64,000 nt of DNA from Dysgonomonas sp. 216 (GCF_010501065.1 NZ_QVMM01000004.1:1-64000), one strand, 5' to 3'; shown: positions 25,736-35,907, numbered from the stretch's first letter. Translations and numbers: made by a program. Notes: generated by a model not told the origin, from the letters alone.

Positions 25736-27532
25736 ATGGATTTGAACGAAGTAAAATCATTCTACAACGAAATAATAAAAACAGAACGGACAAAACACTC
25801 AGCCCTCAATAAAACCATCTTCAAAGTTGGAACCCTCAGGCTTGTTATTGTTTTAGCATGTTTGCTTGTATGTTACCTAATGTGGCACAATACGCCTGTT
25901 GTTATAGGGGGTATAGCTGCTTCAGTAATATTTTTCGCCTGTTTACTCGTCTTCCACAACAAGCTTTTCCGTCGCAGGCTATATTCCGAAAACCGAATTA
26001 AAAACGCAGAGAATGAGCTGAAAGGTATCGATTACGACTTTTCGGCTTTCGATGGAGCACCAGAGAAAATGAACGGAGAGCACAGTTTCAGCCTCGATTT
26101 GGATATTTTCGGCAATCGTTCTTTTTTCCAATCCATCAATCGCACTGTAACCTCATTCGGCAAAGATGCTTTAGCCGATGCAATACTCAATCCACTCGAA
26201 AACAAAAGCAATATTTTATCTCGGCAAGAAGCTGTTAAAGAACTCGCCCATAACCCTAAACTGGTAATGCATTTTCGCACAATAGGCAGTATGACCGAGA
26301 CCGACACGCTAAACACCAAAGATTTTGCCGATGCATTTTCGCAGCCCTTACGTTTTCTGAACAGCAAATTCTGGATGGCAATGCTATATGCAATCCCAGC
26401 ACTTTACATTATCTGGTTCATTCTTTTCGGTCTTAACATTGCACCGGGCGAAACTTTCATTTTTCTGTATACACTTACCTTGGTTGTAAGTTCCTTGCCC
26501 ATAAAAAAATCGAATACAATACTGAATATATTCGATAAAAAAACGGCTGTACTCGAAACATATATGCAGCTTTTCAGTATTGTCGAAAAAGAAGAATTTA
26601 AATCGGATTTACTAAAGGATAATCAAAAATTATTAGGCGATATCCAAAAAGCATCACAAGCTATTGCAAAATTAAAATCGCATCACAATAATCTGGCAAT
26701 GTCGGTAACATTTCCTGTATTTCTGCTATTTAATCCACTAATGGTTTGGAACGTACGTTATGCAGCAAAAGTAGAAAAATGGATGCAAACATATAAAAAC
26801 GATATTAAGGAATGGTTCGATGCTATTGCCCATTTCGATGCTTTGGTTTCGCTATCGGTATTTGCATTCAACCACCCCGATTACACTTATCCTACGGTTG
26901 CCGAGACATTTACTTTTGAAGGAGAGGAACTCGGACATCCGCTTATAAACAGGAACGTATGTGTGCGAAATGATGTGCATATACCTGCAAAACCTTACTT
27001 CCTTGTTGTTACAGGGGCAAATATGGCCGGAAAAAGTACGTATTTGCGAACAATAGGACTCAACCACACAATGGCATGTGTTGGAATGCCCGTTTGTGCA
27101 AAATCGTTGAAATTCTATCCGGGTAAACTGGTTACGAACCTACGGACAGCCGACTCGCTGGCTGATAACGAATCGTACTTCTTTGCCGAGCTTAAACGCC
27201 TCAAAATGATTATCGATCGCCTCAACGCAGGCGAAGAACTATTCATAATTCTTGACGAAATATTGAAAGGAACAAACTCCGAAGACAAACAAAAAGGATC
27301 TCTTGCTTTAATTCGTCAACTTATATCATTAAAAGCCAACGGAGTGATTGCCACACACGACCTTGTATTAGGCAATCTGGAAAAAGAGTTTCCTGAATAT
27401 GTGAAGGATTATCGTTTCGAGGCTGATATTGTTAACGATAGGTTATCTTTTTCATACAAAATACGGGAAGGAGTTGCCCAAAACATGAATGCATCATTCC
27501 TTATGAAAAAAATGGGAATAACAGGACTGTAA
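25736..27532 (+). CDS. MutS-family ATPase with N-terminal membrane segments
   Basis: 598 residues from the ATG at 25736 (MDLNEVKSFYNEI); a longer frame would overlap recO. Two hydrophobic helices (about 35-80) and a second pair (about 215-250) precede the MutS core. The ATPase part has Walker A GANMAGKST (about 427), the Walker B region LFIILDEILKGTNSEDK (about 501) and the signature ATHDL. No mismatch-recognition domain is present, so this is not canonical MutS. The family is common in Bacteroidetes; its role is not established and the membrane segments are notable. Follows recO closely. Confidence 0.88.
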   Translation: MDLNEVKSFYNEIIKTERTKHSALNKTIFKVGTLRLVIVLACLLVCYLMWHNTPVVIGGIAASVIFFACLLVFHNKLFRRRLYSENRIKNAENELKGIDYDFSAFDGAPEKMNGEHSFSLDLDIFGNRSFFQSINRTVTSFGKDALADAILNPLENKSNILSRQEAVKELAHNPKLVMHFRTIGSMTETDTLNTKDFADAFSQPLRFLNSKFWMAMLYAIPALYIIWFILFGLNIAPGETFIFLYTLTLVVSSLPIKKSNTILNIFDKKTAVLETYMQLFSIVEKEEFKSDLLKDNQKLLGDIQKASQAIAKLKSHHNNLAMSVTFPVFLLFNPLMVWNVRYAAKVEKWMQTYKNDIKEWFDAIAHFDALVSLSVFAFNHPDYTYPTVAETFTFEGEELGHPLINRNVCVRNDVHIPAKPYFLVVTGANMAGKSTYLRTIGLNHTMACVGMPVCAKSLKFYPGKLVTNLRTADSLADNESYFFAELKRLKMIIDRLNAGEELFIILDEILKGTNSEDKQKGSLALIRQLISLKANGVIATHDLVLGNLEKEFPEYVKDYRFEADIVNDRLSFSYKIREGVAQNMNASFLMKKMGITGL

Positions 27533-27572
27533 CCTCAAAAAGCCAACAGCCCCCCGTTATTCGGTATTTTTA

Positions 27573-30500
27573 TTATAAAGCTACTATTTCTTCTAAAACC
27601 TGATAGGCAGTTTTTACATCTTCAACCTGTTTTATCATTATTGAGCGTTTACCGTTCTTCTCTTTTAATTCGCAACGGCGGGGGTACGTCTGCACAAAAG
27701 ACAATAATTTATCAAAAGCTTGCGACTGATAGTAAGGCGACTCGGCATTCGATATAAGAAATATATTCATTCGTCCGTTCTTCAATACTATTTTTTCCAT
27801 TCCCAACGATTTCGCCAAGCGGCGTAAACGCACAACACGAATTAGTTCAATACCTGTGTCGGGTATTTTTCCGAAGCGATCTTCCAACCGTTCCACAAAC
27901 TTAACAATATCGCGTTCTTCTTCCATGTTATCCAGCTCGCGATATAAGGTTATCCGTTCCGAATCGTTCGGAATATATGTTGCAGGGAAAAGCAACTCCA
28001 AGTCGCTCTCTACTAATACATCGTCAACAAAGTTGTCGCCCGATATTTTACTGCCATCTTCGGCTTCATGATAAAGATCGGCGAATTCATCGTTTTTCAA
28101 TTCGTTTACAGCCTCTGCCAAAATCTTTTGATACGTTTCGTAACCTAAATCGGCTATAAATCCACTTTGTTCGGCCCCCAAAAGATTTCCTGCCCCACGA
28201 ATATCCAAGTCTTGCATAGCAATGTGTATACCACTCCCCAACTCCGAGAAATTTTCTATTGCTTGTAATCGTCGCCTCGACTCAGCACTAAGCGTATGTA
28301 ACGGAGGAGCAAGTAAATAGCAAAATGCCTTACGGTTGCTTCGCCCTACCCTACCCCTTAGCTGATGCAAATCGCTCAGCCCGAAATTCTGGGCATTGTT
28401 TACAATTATGGTATTTGCATTGGGGATATCAATTCCCGACTCTATAATTGATGTTGCAATAAGCACGTCATATTCGTGATTTACAAAGTCGGTAATAATT
28501 TCTTCCAGCTTTGCAGGTTCAATCTGCCCATGACCAACTGCTATACGAGCATCGGGCACTTCTCTTTGTATAAGATTTTGTAGTTCGTATATGCTGTTTA
28601 TACGGTTATTTATGAAAAATACCTGACCGTTACGGCTCATTTCGAAATTAATGGCTTCGCGTATTATCTCGCCATCAAATGTATGCACTTCGGTCTGTAT
28701 AGGGTAACGATTGGGAGGAGGCGTAGTTATTGTCGATAAGTCCCGAGCCCCCATCAACGAAAATTGCAATGTACGGGGAATAGGTGTTGCCGTCATAGTC
28801 AGGGTATCGACATTTGTCCGCATCTGTTTTAGTTTTTCTTTAACCGACACACCGAATTTCTGCTCTTCGTCGATAACAAGCAATCCCAAATCAGCAAACT
28901 TCACATCCTTACTTACTATACGATGCGTACCAATAAGTATATCTACTTTTCGTTCGCTCAAGTCCTTTAATACTTGCTTTATATCAGAAGCCTTTCGGGC
29001 ACGGCTTATATATTCGACCCTGCACGGAAAGCCCTTAAGCCTTTCTTTAAATGTATGATAGTGTTGTGCTGCCAACACGGTTGTTGGAACCAATACCGCA
29101 ACCTGTTTATTATCGGTCACAGCTTTAAACGCCGCACGTATGGCTACTTCGGTTTTACCGAAACCAACATCGCCGCAAATAAGCCTGTCCATTGGCTTTT
29201 CGTTCTCCATATCAACTTTAACATCAGCCGTTGCCTTTACCTGATCGGGCGTATCTTCATATATAAAAGAAGCTTCCAGCTCGTTCTGCAAAAAAGAGTC
29301 GGGCGAGAATTTAAAACCTTTCTCTTCCTTACGCTTCGAATATAAGAGAATTAAATCGCGGGCAATATCCTTTACCTTCGATTTTGTTTTCTCCTTCATC
29401 CGTTCCCATGCACCGCTTCCCAGCTTGTTGATACGAGGCGGTTCACCATCTTTGCCCCTGTATTTCGAGATCTTATGCAGCGAGTGAATCGACACAAATA
29501 TTGCATCGTTATTGGAGTATGTCAGTTTTATAAGCTCTTGAATATTCCCGTTCATATCGGAACGGACAAGTCCACCGAATTTACCTACCCCATGATCGAC
29601 ATGTACTACATAATCGCCAATTTGAAATTGATTTAATTCCTTCAGAGATAGTGCTATCTTCCCCGAACGGGCTTTTTCCGATTTCAGGTTATATTTATGA
29701 AAACGATCGAATATTTGATGATCGGTAAAACAACATATTTTCAACGTATCATCCGAAAATCCTTCGTGAAGTGTTTTATTTACAGGGGTAAATAATATAT
29801 TGTCCCCCCGATCCTCAAATATTGCTTTTATACGTTTATTTTGTTTTTCGCTGTCGCTTAGTATGTATATAGTGTATCCCTTATTTATATAGTCGTGTAA
29901 GGCTTCACTAACCAAGTCGAAATTTTTATGGAATACAGGCTGTAAACTTATACCGAACTCGAGTGTAGCCGCAGGCGTACCATGCGCCTTGTTTCCCATT
30001 TGTATATTTCTGAATGCAAACAGCTGTGTACTAAAAGTGGATTCGTCGATAAGTTTACTTTGTATATCCGACTCATATTCGGGATTATCCAATACGGGGA
30101 CATCGTTGTATATCGCAATCATTCGCCCTTGTATCCACGAGTAATCGTTATAACCTACAATGGTCGATTCGGGCAAAACATTCAGGAATGACTCACGTTG
30201 CAACCCCGAAGCTTTCATTTCGGGAATAATCTGTATGTACTTCAATCTGTCCTTCGACAACTGGCTTTCTACTTCAAACGTACGGATAGTTTCCACTTCA
30301 TCGCCGAAGAAATCGATACGGTACGGATATTCGTTCGAAAAAGAAAATACATCAACAATACTTCCCCTTATAGCATACTGCCCCGGCTCATATACATAGT
30401 CGACATACTCGAAACCATACGAATCTAAAACTTCCGACACAAACGAAGGATTAATATGCTCGTTTATATTTATGCGGAGAGTATTATCTTTCAATGCTTC

Positions 30501-30902
30501 TTTCGACACTACCCGTTCTGCCAGAGCTTCGGGATAAGAAACTACAACAAAGTGCTCGTCATCGGTCTGCATACGGCTCAGAACCTCCGTTCTCAGTATT
30601 TCGTTGGCCGCATCAATTTGCCCGTATTTTACCGCCCGTTTATAAGCCGACGGAAAGAACAAAACATTATCCGAACCTAAAATCTGAGTCAGATCGTGAT
30701 AAAAATAGCCTGCACTCTCGGCATCATCCAAAATGTAGAGAAAAGCTTGTTTTGTTTTATTGAATAAGGCAGCGGCATATACTGCCGACGAAGAACCCAA
30801 AAGCCCCTTAATCTGGATATTGCGATATTTATCCAATAAACCTACTGACGCATTTATATTTTTGTGCAACTCGAAAAGCTGTTGTAACGATGAAATTTCC
30901 AA
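27573..30902 (-). CDS. mfd: Transcription-repair coupling factor
   Basis: 1109 residues, the normal size. It contains the UvrB-like N-terminal modules, the RNA-polymerase-interacting CarD-like domain (NQFQIGDYVVHVDHGVGKFG, about 425-445), the RecG-like helicase with Walker A GDVGFGKTEVAIRAAF, DEEQKFG box and LRGRVGRSNRKAFCYLL, and the C-terminal TRCF domain. It removes stalled RNA polymerase and recruits UvrABC. Convergent with the recO/MutS-like pair; divergent from the LiaF-like gene, with 300 bp between. Confidence 0.97.
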   Translation of the reverse strand: MEISSLQQLFELHKNINASVGLLDKYRNIQIKGLLGSSSAVYAAALFNKTKQAFLYILDDAESAGYFYHDLTQILGSDNVLFFPSAYKRAVKYGQIDAANEILRTEVLSRMQTDDEHFVVVSYPEALAERVVSKEALKDNTLRININEHINPSFVSEVLDSYGFEYVDYVYEPGQYAIRGSIVDVFSFSNEYPYRIDFFGDEVETIRTFEVESQLSKDRLKYIQIIPEMKASGLQRESFLNVLPESTIVGYNDYSWIQGRMIAIYNDVPVLDNPEYESDIQSKLIDESTFSTQLFAFRNIQMGNKAHGTPAATLEFGISLQPVFHKNFDLVSEALHDYINKGYTIYILSDSEKQNKRIKAIFEDRGDNILFTPVNKTLHEGFSDDTLKICCFTDHQIFDRFHKYNLKSEKARSGKIALSLKELNQFQIGDYVVHVDHGVGKFGGLVRSDMNGNIQELIKLTYSNNDAIFVSIHSLHKISKYRGKDGEPPRINKLGSGAWERMKEKTKSKVKDIARDLILLYSKRKEEKGFKFSPDSFLQNELEASFIYEDTPDQVKATADVKVDMENEKPMDRLICGDVGFGKTEVAIRAAFKAVTDNKQVAVLVPTTVLAAQHYHTFKERLKGFPCRVEYISRARKASDIKQVLKDLSERKVDILIGTHRIVSKDVKFADLGLLVIDEEQKFGVSVKEKLKQMRTNVDTLTMTATPIPRTLQFSLMGARDLSTITTPPPNRYPIQTEVHTFDGEIIREAINFEMSRNGQVFFINNRINSIYELQNLIQREVPDARIAVGHGQIEPAKLEEIITDFVNHEYDVLIATSIIESGIDIPNANTIIVNNAQNFGLSDLHQLRGRVGRSNRKAFCYLLAPPLHTLSAESRRRLQAIENFSELGSGIHIAMQDLDIRGAGNLLGAEQSGFIADLGYETYQKILAEAVNELKNDEFADLYHEAEDGSKISGDNFVDDVLVESDLELLFPATYIPNDSERITLYRELDNMEEERDIVKFVERLEDRFGKIPDTGIELIRVVRLRRLAKSLGMEKIVLKNGRMNIFLISNAESPYYQSQAFDKLLSFVQTYPRRCELKEKNGKRSIMIKQVEDVKTAYQVLEEIVAL

Positions 30903-31203
30903 TGTATAAGATGTTTTTAGACTTTAATAGAAAATTATCGACAAAACCGTGCCGAATGCATTAGTCCCGAATTGACGTACCCTATCACAACCAGCAAATA
31001 ACCAGCCCTCTTGCACAATCAATCCATTTTATCCTCGCTTTCAACACTGTAACCTTCTTAATATTACGAAACAACAAAAGTAAGTAAAAAAACAATCCGT
31101 TTATCGGGGAATACATTAGTTTTATCGATTAATACTTGTACATTAGGTATCTGCAAGACTATCTTTGTATAAAGCAACGAACTATCAATAAAATTCAAAA
31201 ACG
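30903..31203. other. Divergent intergenic region between mfd and the LiaF-like gene
   Basis: Holds the promoter of the LiaF-like gene (31136-31167). I see no reading frame or other structure; mfd must be driven from the left part. Confidence 0.5.
31136..31167 (+). promoter_or_regulatory. Promoter of the LiaF-like/LytTR pair
   Basis: -33 TTG (31136-31138), 21-bp spacer, -7 box TATCTTTG (31160-31167); the ATG is at 31204. Confidence 0.6.
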
Positions 31204-32001
31204 ATGAATAAAGATCTAAAAAAACACCGCAAACATAACAACAATAATAAAACCGGAATGGCTTTATTACTGATTTTGATAGGAGGCATATTTCTCGCTT
31301 TTAATATGGGAATTATTCCTCCGATACTAAAAAGCATAATAATATCCTGGCAAATGTTACTTATTGCTTTGGGTATAGGTAGCTTTTTAAAGAAACAACC
31401 TACAGGCGGATTAGTACTCATACTTATAGGAGGTATATTTCTTCTACCTAAAATAGGCCGGATATTTCCCGACTTTTTAGGAGGCATACATATCAACATC
31501 TCTATATTGTGGCCTATTATCCTTATAGCTATAGGGATAGCCTTATTAATAAAACGCTCGTCGAACAGACACAACTACAATGATGAATACGATACAATAT
31601 CTGATAGTAAAAAAAACACAAGAGAATACGAAGATATACAAGGCGGATATAACAGCAACAACAAAGTTGAAGAGAATGTTATATTTGGAAGTAGCGAACG
31701 AATCATATTTTCCGACAAATTCGAAGGTGGCGATATAAACGTTATGTTTGGAGAAATAAAACTAGATTTACGCAGATCTTCTCTGTCATACGAGCCATTG
31801 CCTTACCTCGAAGCAAACTCGCTGTTCGGTTCAATAATTATTTATGTACCCGCAAACTGGAAATTGCACATAAAACGCGAATCGTTATTCGGTTCTGTTC
31901 AGGATAAACGAATAGGTTTAACCAACAGCACCGACCCGAATGCTCCAGTGTTCAAAATAAAAGGCTCCAGTTTATTCGGAAGTATAGAGATCAGAGACTA
32001 A
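31204..32001 (+). CDS. LiaF-like membrane protein (DUF5668/LiaI-LiaF)
   Basis: 265 residues. A basic N-terminus (KKHRKHNNNNK) precedes about four membrane segments arranged as a duplicated unit (GMALLLILIGGIFLAF and GLVLILIGGIFLLP), then a linker of charged residues. The C-terminal beta domain (about 160-265) has the repeated NVMFGEIKLDLRR, ANSLFGSIIIYVP and SLFGSIEIRD strands of the LiaF cell-wall-stress family. In Firmicutes such proteins hold a stress kinase inactive. Here the partner is the LytTR regulator 18 bp downstream and no histidine kinase is present, so the pair may sense the envelope directly. Confidence 0.85.
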   Translation: MNKDLKKHRKHNNNNKTGMALLLILIGGIFLAFNMGIIPPILKSIIISWQMLLIALGIGSFLKKQPTGGLVLILIGGIFLLPKIGRIFPDFLGGIHINISILWPIILIAIGIALLIKRSSNRHNYNDEYDTISDSKKNTREYEDIQGGYNSNNKVEENVIFGSSERIIFSDKFEGGDINVMFGEIKLDLRRSSLSYEPLPYLEANSLFGSIIIYVPANWKLHIKRESLFGSVQDKRIGLTNSTDPNAPVFKIKGSSLFGSIEIRD

Positions 32002-32019
32002 ATTTTCATTAATGTTTAA

Positions 32020-32868
32020 ATGAATATACTACGGATGAAAAGTCCCGAATACATTATTTGCACCATAATAGCCATAATTGTTGCTGCAATGTTTTACATA
32101 TCGATGAATCCGATAATGGATTTACCTGTGCATGTAAAGATTTGTGACAGCCTAATGTCTGGAATATTGTTCGGCATATTAAGCCTCCTTTTAAAAGATA
32201 TTGTAAAATATGCCAATTATCGATCTTTCTCAATAATGCAACAGGTTATTAATTATACTGCACTATCGGTTTTATTTATTTTAGGAACTGTTGTTACCGA
32301 ATATTACATATTACAGATTGTTTTCCCTATCGAAAATATAGTCGATATAGTATATCCTACATTGGCTGTACGAATAATAATATCTTTACTGTTTTTCGGA
32401 ATATCAGTTATATTTTACGAATATATGACTATCAAACAAAAAGATAACGAGTCCGAAACGTCTGAAGAAAAAGATATTGAAGAAGAAGTTCCGCTAGTCG
32501 AAAACAATACAAAAAGCGAAGAAGAACCACCTGTTGAAATTTTGGAGCATATTGCAGTTAAAAACGGACAAAAAATAGATGTTATACTCATCCCCGATAT
32601 TATATATCTAAAAGCCGAAGGCGACTATGTGATGATACATAGTACTAAAGGCAAATTTTTAAAAGAACAAACAATGAAGTATTTCGATTCACACTTACCT
32701 TCGAATAAATTTGTCAGGGTGCACCGATCGGGAATTGTAAACATCGACTTTATTGCCAGCATAGAATCGTACGAAAAACAAACACAAATGCTTATCCTCA
32801 AAAATAACGTACGGGTAAAAGTTAGTATCACAGGATATAAAGCGTTGAAAAAAGTATTGAATCTTTAA
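32020..32868 (+). CDS. Membrane-anchored LytTR-family transcription regulator
   Basis: 282 residues. Four membrane segments (about 10-135), a Glu-rich cytoplasmic linker (about 145-175), then a LytTR DNA-binding domain (about 185-282) with VILIPDIIYLKAEGDYVMIH, FVRVHRSGIVNIDFI and VKVSITGYKALKKVL. It lacks a receiver domain and so is not a normal response regulator; control probably comes through its own membrane part or the LiaF-like neighbour. Targets are unknown and autoregulation is plausible. Followed by a hairpin terminator. Confidence 0.85.
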   Translation: MNILRMKSPEYIICTIIAIIVAAMFYISMNPIMDLPVHVKICDSLMSGILFGILSLLLKDIVKYANYRSFSIMQQVINYTALSVLFILGTVVTEYYILQIVFPIENIVDIVYPTLAVRIIISLLFFGISVIFYEYMTIKQKDNESETSEEKDIEEEVPLVENNTKSEEEPPVEILEHIAVKNGQKIDVILIPDIIYLKAEGDYVMIHSTKGKFLKEQTMKYFDSHLPSNKFVRVHRSGIVNIDFIASIESYEKQTQMLILKNNVRVKVSITGYKALKKVLNL

Positions 32869-32884
32869 CCAGATACTATGGTAA

Positions 32885-32924
32885 AATACCCTGATAATTT
32901 ATCTATACAACAGGGTATTATTTA
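32885..32924 (+). terminator. Terminator after the LytTR gene
   Basis: AATACCCTG (32885-32893) pairs with CAGGGTATT (32911-32919) around a 17-base loop, then ATTTATTG. The right arm already belongs to the ~440-bp repeat copy that starts at 32898. Confidence 0.6.
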
Positions 32925-33334
32925 TTGACATAGATTATCATTAACTGTAAGTTTTCAGAAAAGTGAAAATATTGTCAGATGTGTCAGGTTTTGCAGTTTT
33001 AGTCTTTTTAGATAGTTTTCGACAAGGGGTAATTCTACGTTGATAGAATTAATAAACATACAAGTGTTCTTTAAAATTATACTACGAATTGCGCCGAATC
33101 AAAAAAAAATAGCTTGCAGCTAAAGCTGCTCAAACAGCTTTTAAATTTTTGTCGCCTGTATGCCTTGTCTGTCGAAGCTAAGGCCGCTCCCGGAAAATGC
33201 TTCGCGAAAAAGCCTCTCCATTAGGGAGACATAGAATGCCGAGAATACATCAAAAACCGTCAGATGTGTCAGGTTTTGCGAAAACATTCGTTTGGACATA
33301 TTATAAGCGACCATTAATTCTACACAAATAGAAT
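32898..33334 (+). repeat. Dispersed ~440-bp non-coding repeat, copy 1
   Basis: Nearly the same sequence as 47485-47928 on the opposite strand. Internal structure: a 21-bp sequence occurs as a direct repeat near both ends (32974-32994 and 33259-33279); palindromes TAATTCTA/TAGAATTA lie at 33030-33051 and, in shorter form, at 33314-33334; a GC-rich hairpin core lies at about 33165-33235. No reading frame is conserved. It is probably a MITE-like or structured element mobilised by a transposase elsewhere. Confidence 0.85.
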
Positions 33335-33465
33335 ACAGCTTATATATATAAAGTAAAAATAATGGATGTATTTATTGAAAGCGTAAAATATTACATATTG
33401 AAAAAAGCTGCTAAATAACAGTTTTTTTGTATTAACAATCAGGCTATTTCCTTATCTTTTTTTCT

Positions 33466-33473
33466 TAAATTTG
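33466..33473 (+). promoter_or_regulatory. -7 box upstream of aldA
   Basis: TAAATTTG, a full match to TAnnTTTG, 108 bp before the ATG. It would give a long 5' untranslated region of about 100 nt, room for regulation. Confidence 0.4.
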
Positions 33474-33581
33474 GTTTCTCCCAAAACTTTCCCACAATTC
33501 TTTCTGTTTTGAAAGAAGGTTATCTGCTTTTGGCAAAATATAATCTTAGCTAATATTTTAATAACTTAAAACGAGTACACT

Positions 33582-35018
33582 ATGAAAGAGTTGAAAATGT
33601 TTATTGATGGTAAGTTTGTCGAAAACAAGTCGGGCAAATGGATTGATGTATTAAACCCTTCAACCGAAGAAGTTATAGCCCGAATGCCTGACGGCTCTGT
33701 AGATGATGCAAAAGTAGCAATTGATGCAGCTGAAGTAGCTCAGGCTAAATGGGAAAAGATTCCGGCTGTAGAGCGTGCTTCGTACCTTATAAAAATGGCA
33801 GAAGGTATAAGAAAGCGTGAAAAAGAATTGACCGACATTATTGTCAGCGAAGGAGGTAAAACTCAGGGATTGGCAAATGTAGAAGTACTGTTTACTGCCG
33901 ATTATTTAGAGTATATGGCAGGATGGGCTCGACGCTATGAAGGAGAAATTATACAAAGCGACCGTCCAAACGAAAACATTTTCTTATTCAAAAAACCAAT
34001 AGGTGTAACAACAGGTATACTCCCTTGGAATTTTCCGTTTTTCCTAATTGCTCGTAAAGCGGCACCGGCATTAGTTACAGGTAATACAATAGTAGTAAAA
34101 CCTAGTCAAATAACACCCATAAATGCCTATGTGTTTGCTCAGATAGTGGAAGAAACAGGTTTGCCTAAAGGTGTATTTAACCTGATTAATGGGCGAGGTT
34201 CGGTTATTGGGCATGAGTTAGCTGCTAACCCGAAAGTAGGAATGGTAAGCCTTACCGGAAGCGTTGCCGCCGGGCAACAAACAATGGCTGCAGCAGCTCC
34301 AAATATTACAAAGGTATCGCTTGAGCTTGGAGGAAAAGCTCCGGCAATTGTTATGCCTGATGCTGATATAGATTTGGCTGTAAAATCGATTGTTGCTTCA
34401 CGTGTTATAAATACAGGGCAGGTATGTAACTGTGCTGAAAGGGTTTATGTACACAAAAAAGTAAAAGATATATTTATCGAAAAACTGGTAGCCGGAATGA
34501 AGGCTGTTAAAGTAGGTAATCCGGCAGAGGTGAAAGACTTGGATATGGGGCCATTAGTTGAGGCGAAAGCTCTTGCTTCAATTGAAGAGAAAGTAGAGAA
34601 AGCTCTCAAACAAGGGGCAAAACTACTTTGTGGTGGTAAACGTATCGGGACAAAAGGTTATTTCTTCGAGCCTACAGTTCTTGTAAATGTGACAAATAAA
34701 ATGGATATAATACAAGAAGAAACATTTGGACCGGTATTGCCTGTAGTAGAATTTTCAGAGATAGACGAAGTTTTAGCTTTAGCTAACGATTCGGAATTCG
34801 GATTGACATCTTCGGTTTATACACAAAATCTTGATACAGCTGTGAAATTGGTTCGTGGGTTGAAGTTTGGAGAAACGTACATCAACCGCGAAAACTTTGA
34901 AGCTATGCAAGGTTTCCATGCCGGATGGCGTAAATCGGGTATTGGAGGCGCAGACGGCAAACATGGTTTAGAAGAGTATTTACAGACTCATGTTGTATAT
35001 CTCGAAACTAAAGATTAA
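33582..35018 (+). CDS. aldA: Aldehyde dehydrogenase, lactaldehyde dehydrogenase type
   Basis: 478 residues, similar along its length to E. coli AldA. Key parts are GVTTGILPWNFPFFLIARK, the Glu in KVSLELGGKAPAIV (about 248), the catalytic Cys in NTGQVCNCAERV (about 282) and the C-terminal INRENFEAMQGFHAGWRKSG. It oxidises lactaldehyde (from fucose or rhamnose breakdown) or glycolaldehyde with NAD. No sugar-catabolic genes are nearby. It stands alone, directly after repeat copy 1. Confidence 0.92.
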   Translation: MKELKMFIDGKFVENKSGKWIDVLNPSTEEVIARMPDGSVDDAKVAIDAAEVAQAKWEKIPAVERASYLIKMAEGIRKREKELTDIIVSEGGKTQGLANVEVLFTADYLEYMAGWARRYEGEIIQSDRPNENIFLFKKPIGVTTGILPWNFPFFLIARKAAPALVTGNTIVVKPSQITPINAYVFAQIVEETGLPKGVFNLINGRGSVIGHELAANPKVGMVSLTGSVAAGQQTMAAAAPNITKVSLELGGKAPAIVMPDADIDLAVKSIVASRVINTGQVCNCAERVYVHKKVKDIFIEKLVAGMKAVKVGNPAEVKDLDMGPLVEAKALASIEEKVEKALKQGAKLLCGGKRIGTKGYFFEPTVLVNVTNKMDIIQEETFGPVLPVVEFSEIDEVLALANDSEFGLTSSVYTQNLDTAVKLVRGLKFGETYINRENFEAMQGFHAGWRKSGIGGADGKHGLEEYLQTHVVYLETKD

Positions 35019-35044
35019 CACAATTATTATATAAGAAAAAAGTT

Positions 35045-35095
35045 GCGGACTTAGCTGTACCCTATCTCTGATTTGGGTTGGTTAAGTCCTGCGCT
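35045..35095 (+). terminator. Terminator of aldA
   Basis: GCGGACTTA (35045-35053) and TAAGTCC with GCGC (35083-35093) form a long stem with inner ACCC/GGGT pairing. The T tract is weak. Confidence 0.5.
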
Positions 35096-35231
35096 TCTTA
35101 GAATCGGTTATCAAATATTTTTTTTGACTAAAATTTGAACAAACCATTTCAATTTTTGTTATTAACGTATTGTAAAATTCACGAATAATTTTAATCTTTG
35201 CGAACTTAGTATTGTTAATTTAAAAAAGAAA

Positions 35232-35459
35232 ATGGATTTACCTAAATTTCTGATAGCCGATAATTCGGACTTCCCTGAGAATGCTTATGTTGTGCATACT
35301 CAAAAACCCCGTTTTGTTATTGATGTCGACAGCGAAGAAATTAAATGGTTCGGACCCGAACCTGAGGCGGATGATATTGTTGACGACTTAACTCAACAGG
35401 CTTTAGCTTTTTACGAAAGCGAACTGGATAAATACGAGGAAGAGGAAGATGATGAGTAA
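35232..35459 (+). CDS. Small acidic protein of unknown function
   Basis: 75 residues, starting MDLPKFLIADNSDFPENAYV and ending in a run of acidic residues (KYEEEEDDE). I recognise it as a small conserved protein type of Bacteroidales without known function. It has no signal or membrane segment, so it should be cytoplasmic. Its end overlaps the start of the next gene (ATGATGAGTAA), which implies translational coupling. Confidence 0.8.
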   Translation: MDLPKFLIADNSDFPENAYVVHTQKPRFVIDVDSEEIKWFGPEPEADDIVDDLTQQALAFYESELDKYEEEEDDE

Positions 35460-35907
35460 AACAACGGCATTAATTTGCTTGTTGTTTATCCCTTTATTCG
35501 TATCCGGGCTTATATCTCAAAACAAGGATACTTTAGCATGCGATTCTATTGGCAGGGTGCTAATAGACGATATTCCTGATGTCTTTTCGGAATCGGATAC
35601 ACTATATTTACACTTGGCTAATAAGTGTGACAGTATATTGTATTATTCGGTATCGATGGAAGAGAAACTCGGAGACGAATGGGTGCTTATTCTTCCTGAT
35701 ATATTTAAACACCGAATAGATAAGCATAAGGCCCGCAATCTGAGAGTTTTGCTGCCAATGGAAGATAAGCTGATAGAAAAGCCTTTTTCGGATATACTTA
35801 ACCTTATTATTAAGCCGTATGGTTTATGCAGGTTATGCTATATTATAAAGGAAACACCATTTCGGGATGTAGAAAAGTTATACTCCACCGAGTTTTTAGT
35901 AGAATGA
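35449..35907 (+). CDS. Exported protein of unknown function
   Basis: 152 residues (a start at the second codon, 35452, is equally likely). Signal peptide about 1-22 (LICLLFIPLFVSGLIS). The mature part looks like an Ig-like or beta-sandwich fold (DTLYLHLANKCDSILYYSVS, DEWVLILPDIF) with three or four Cys residues. Family not recognised. Coupled to the small acidic protein upstream and convergent with metA. Confidence 0.75.
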   Translation: MMSKTTALICLLFIPLFVSGLISQNKDTLACDSIGRVLIDDIPDVFSESDTLYLHLANKCDSILYYSVSMEEKLGDEWVLILPDIFKHRIDKHKARNLRVLLPMEDKLIEKPFSDILNLIIKPYGLCRLCYIIKETPFRDVEKLYSTEFLVE

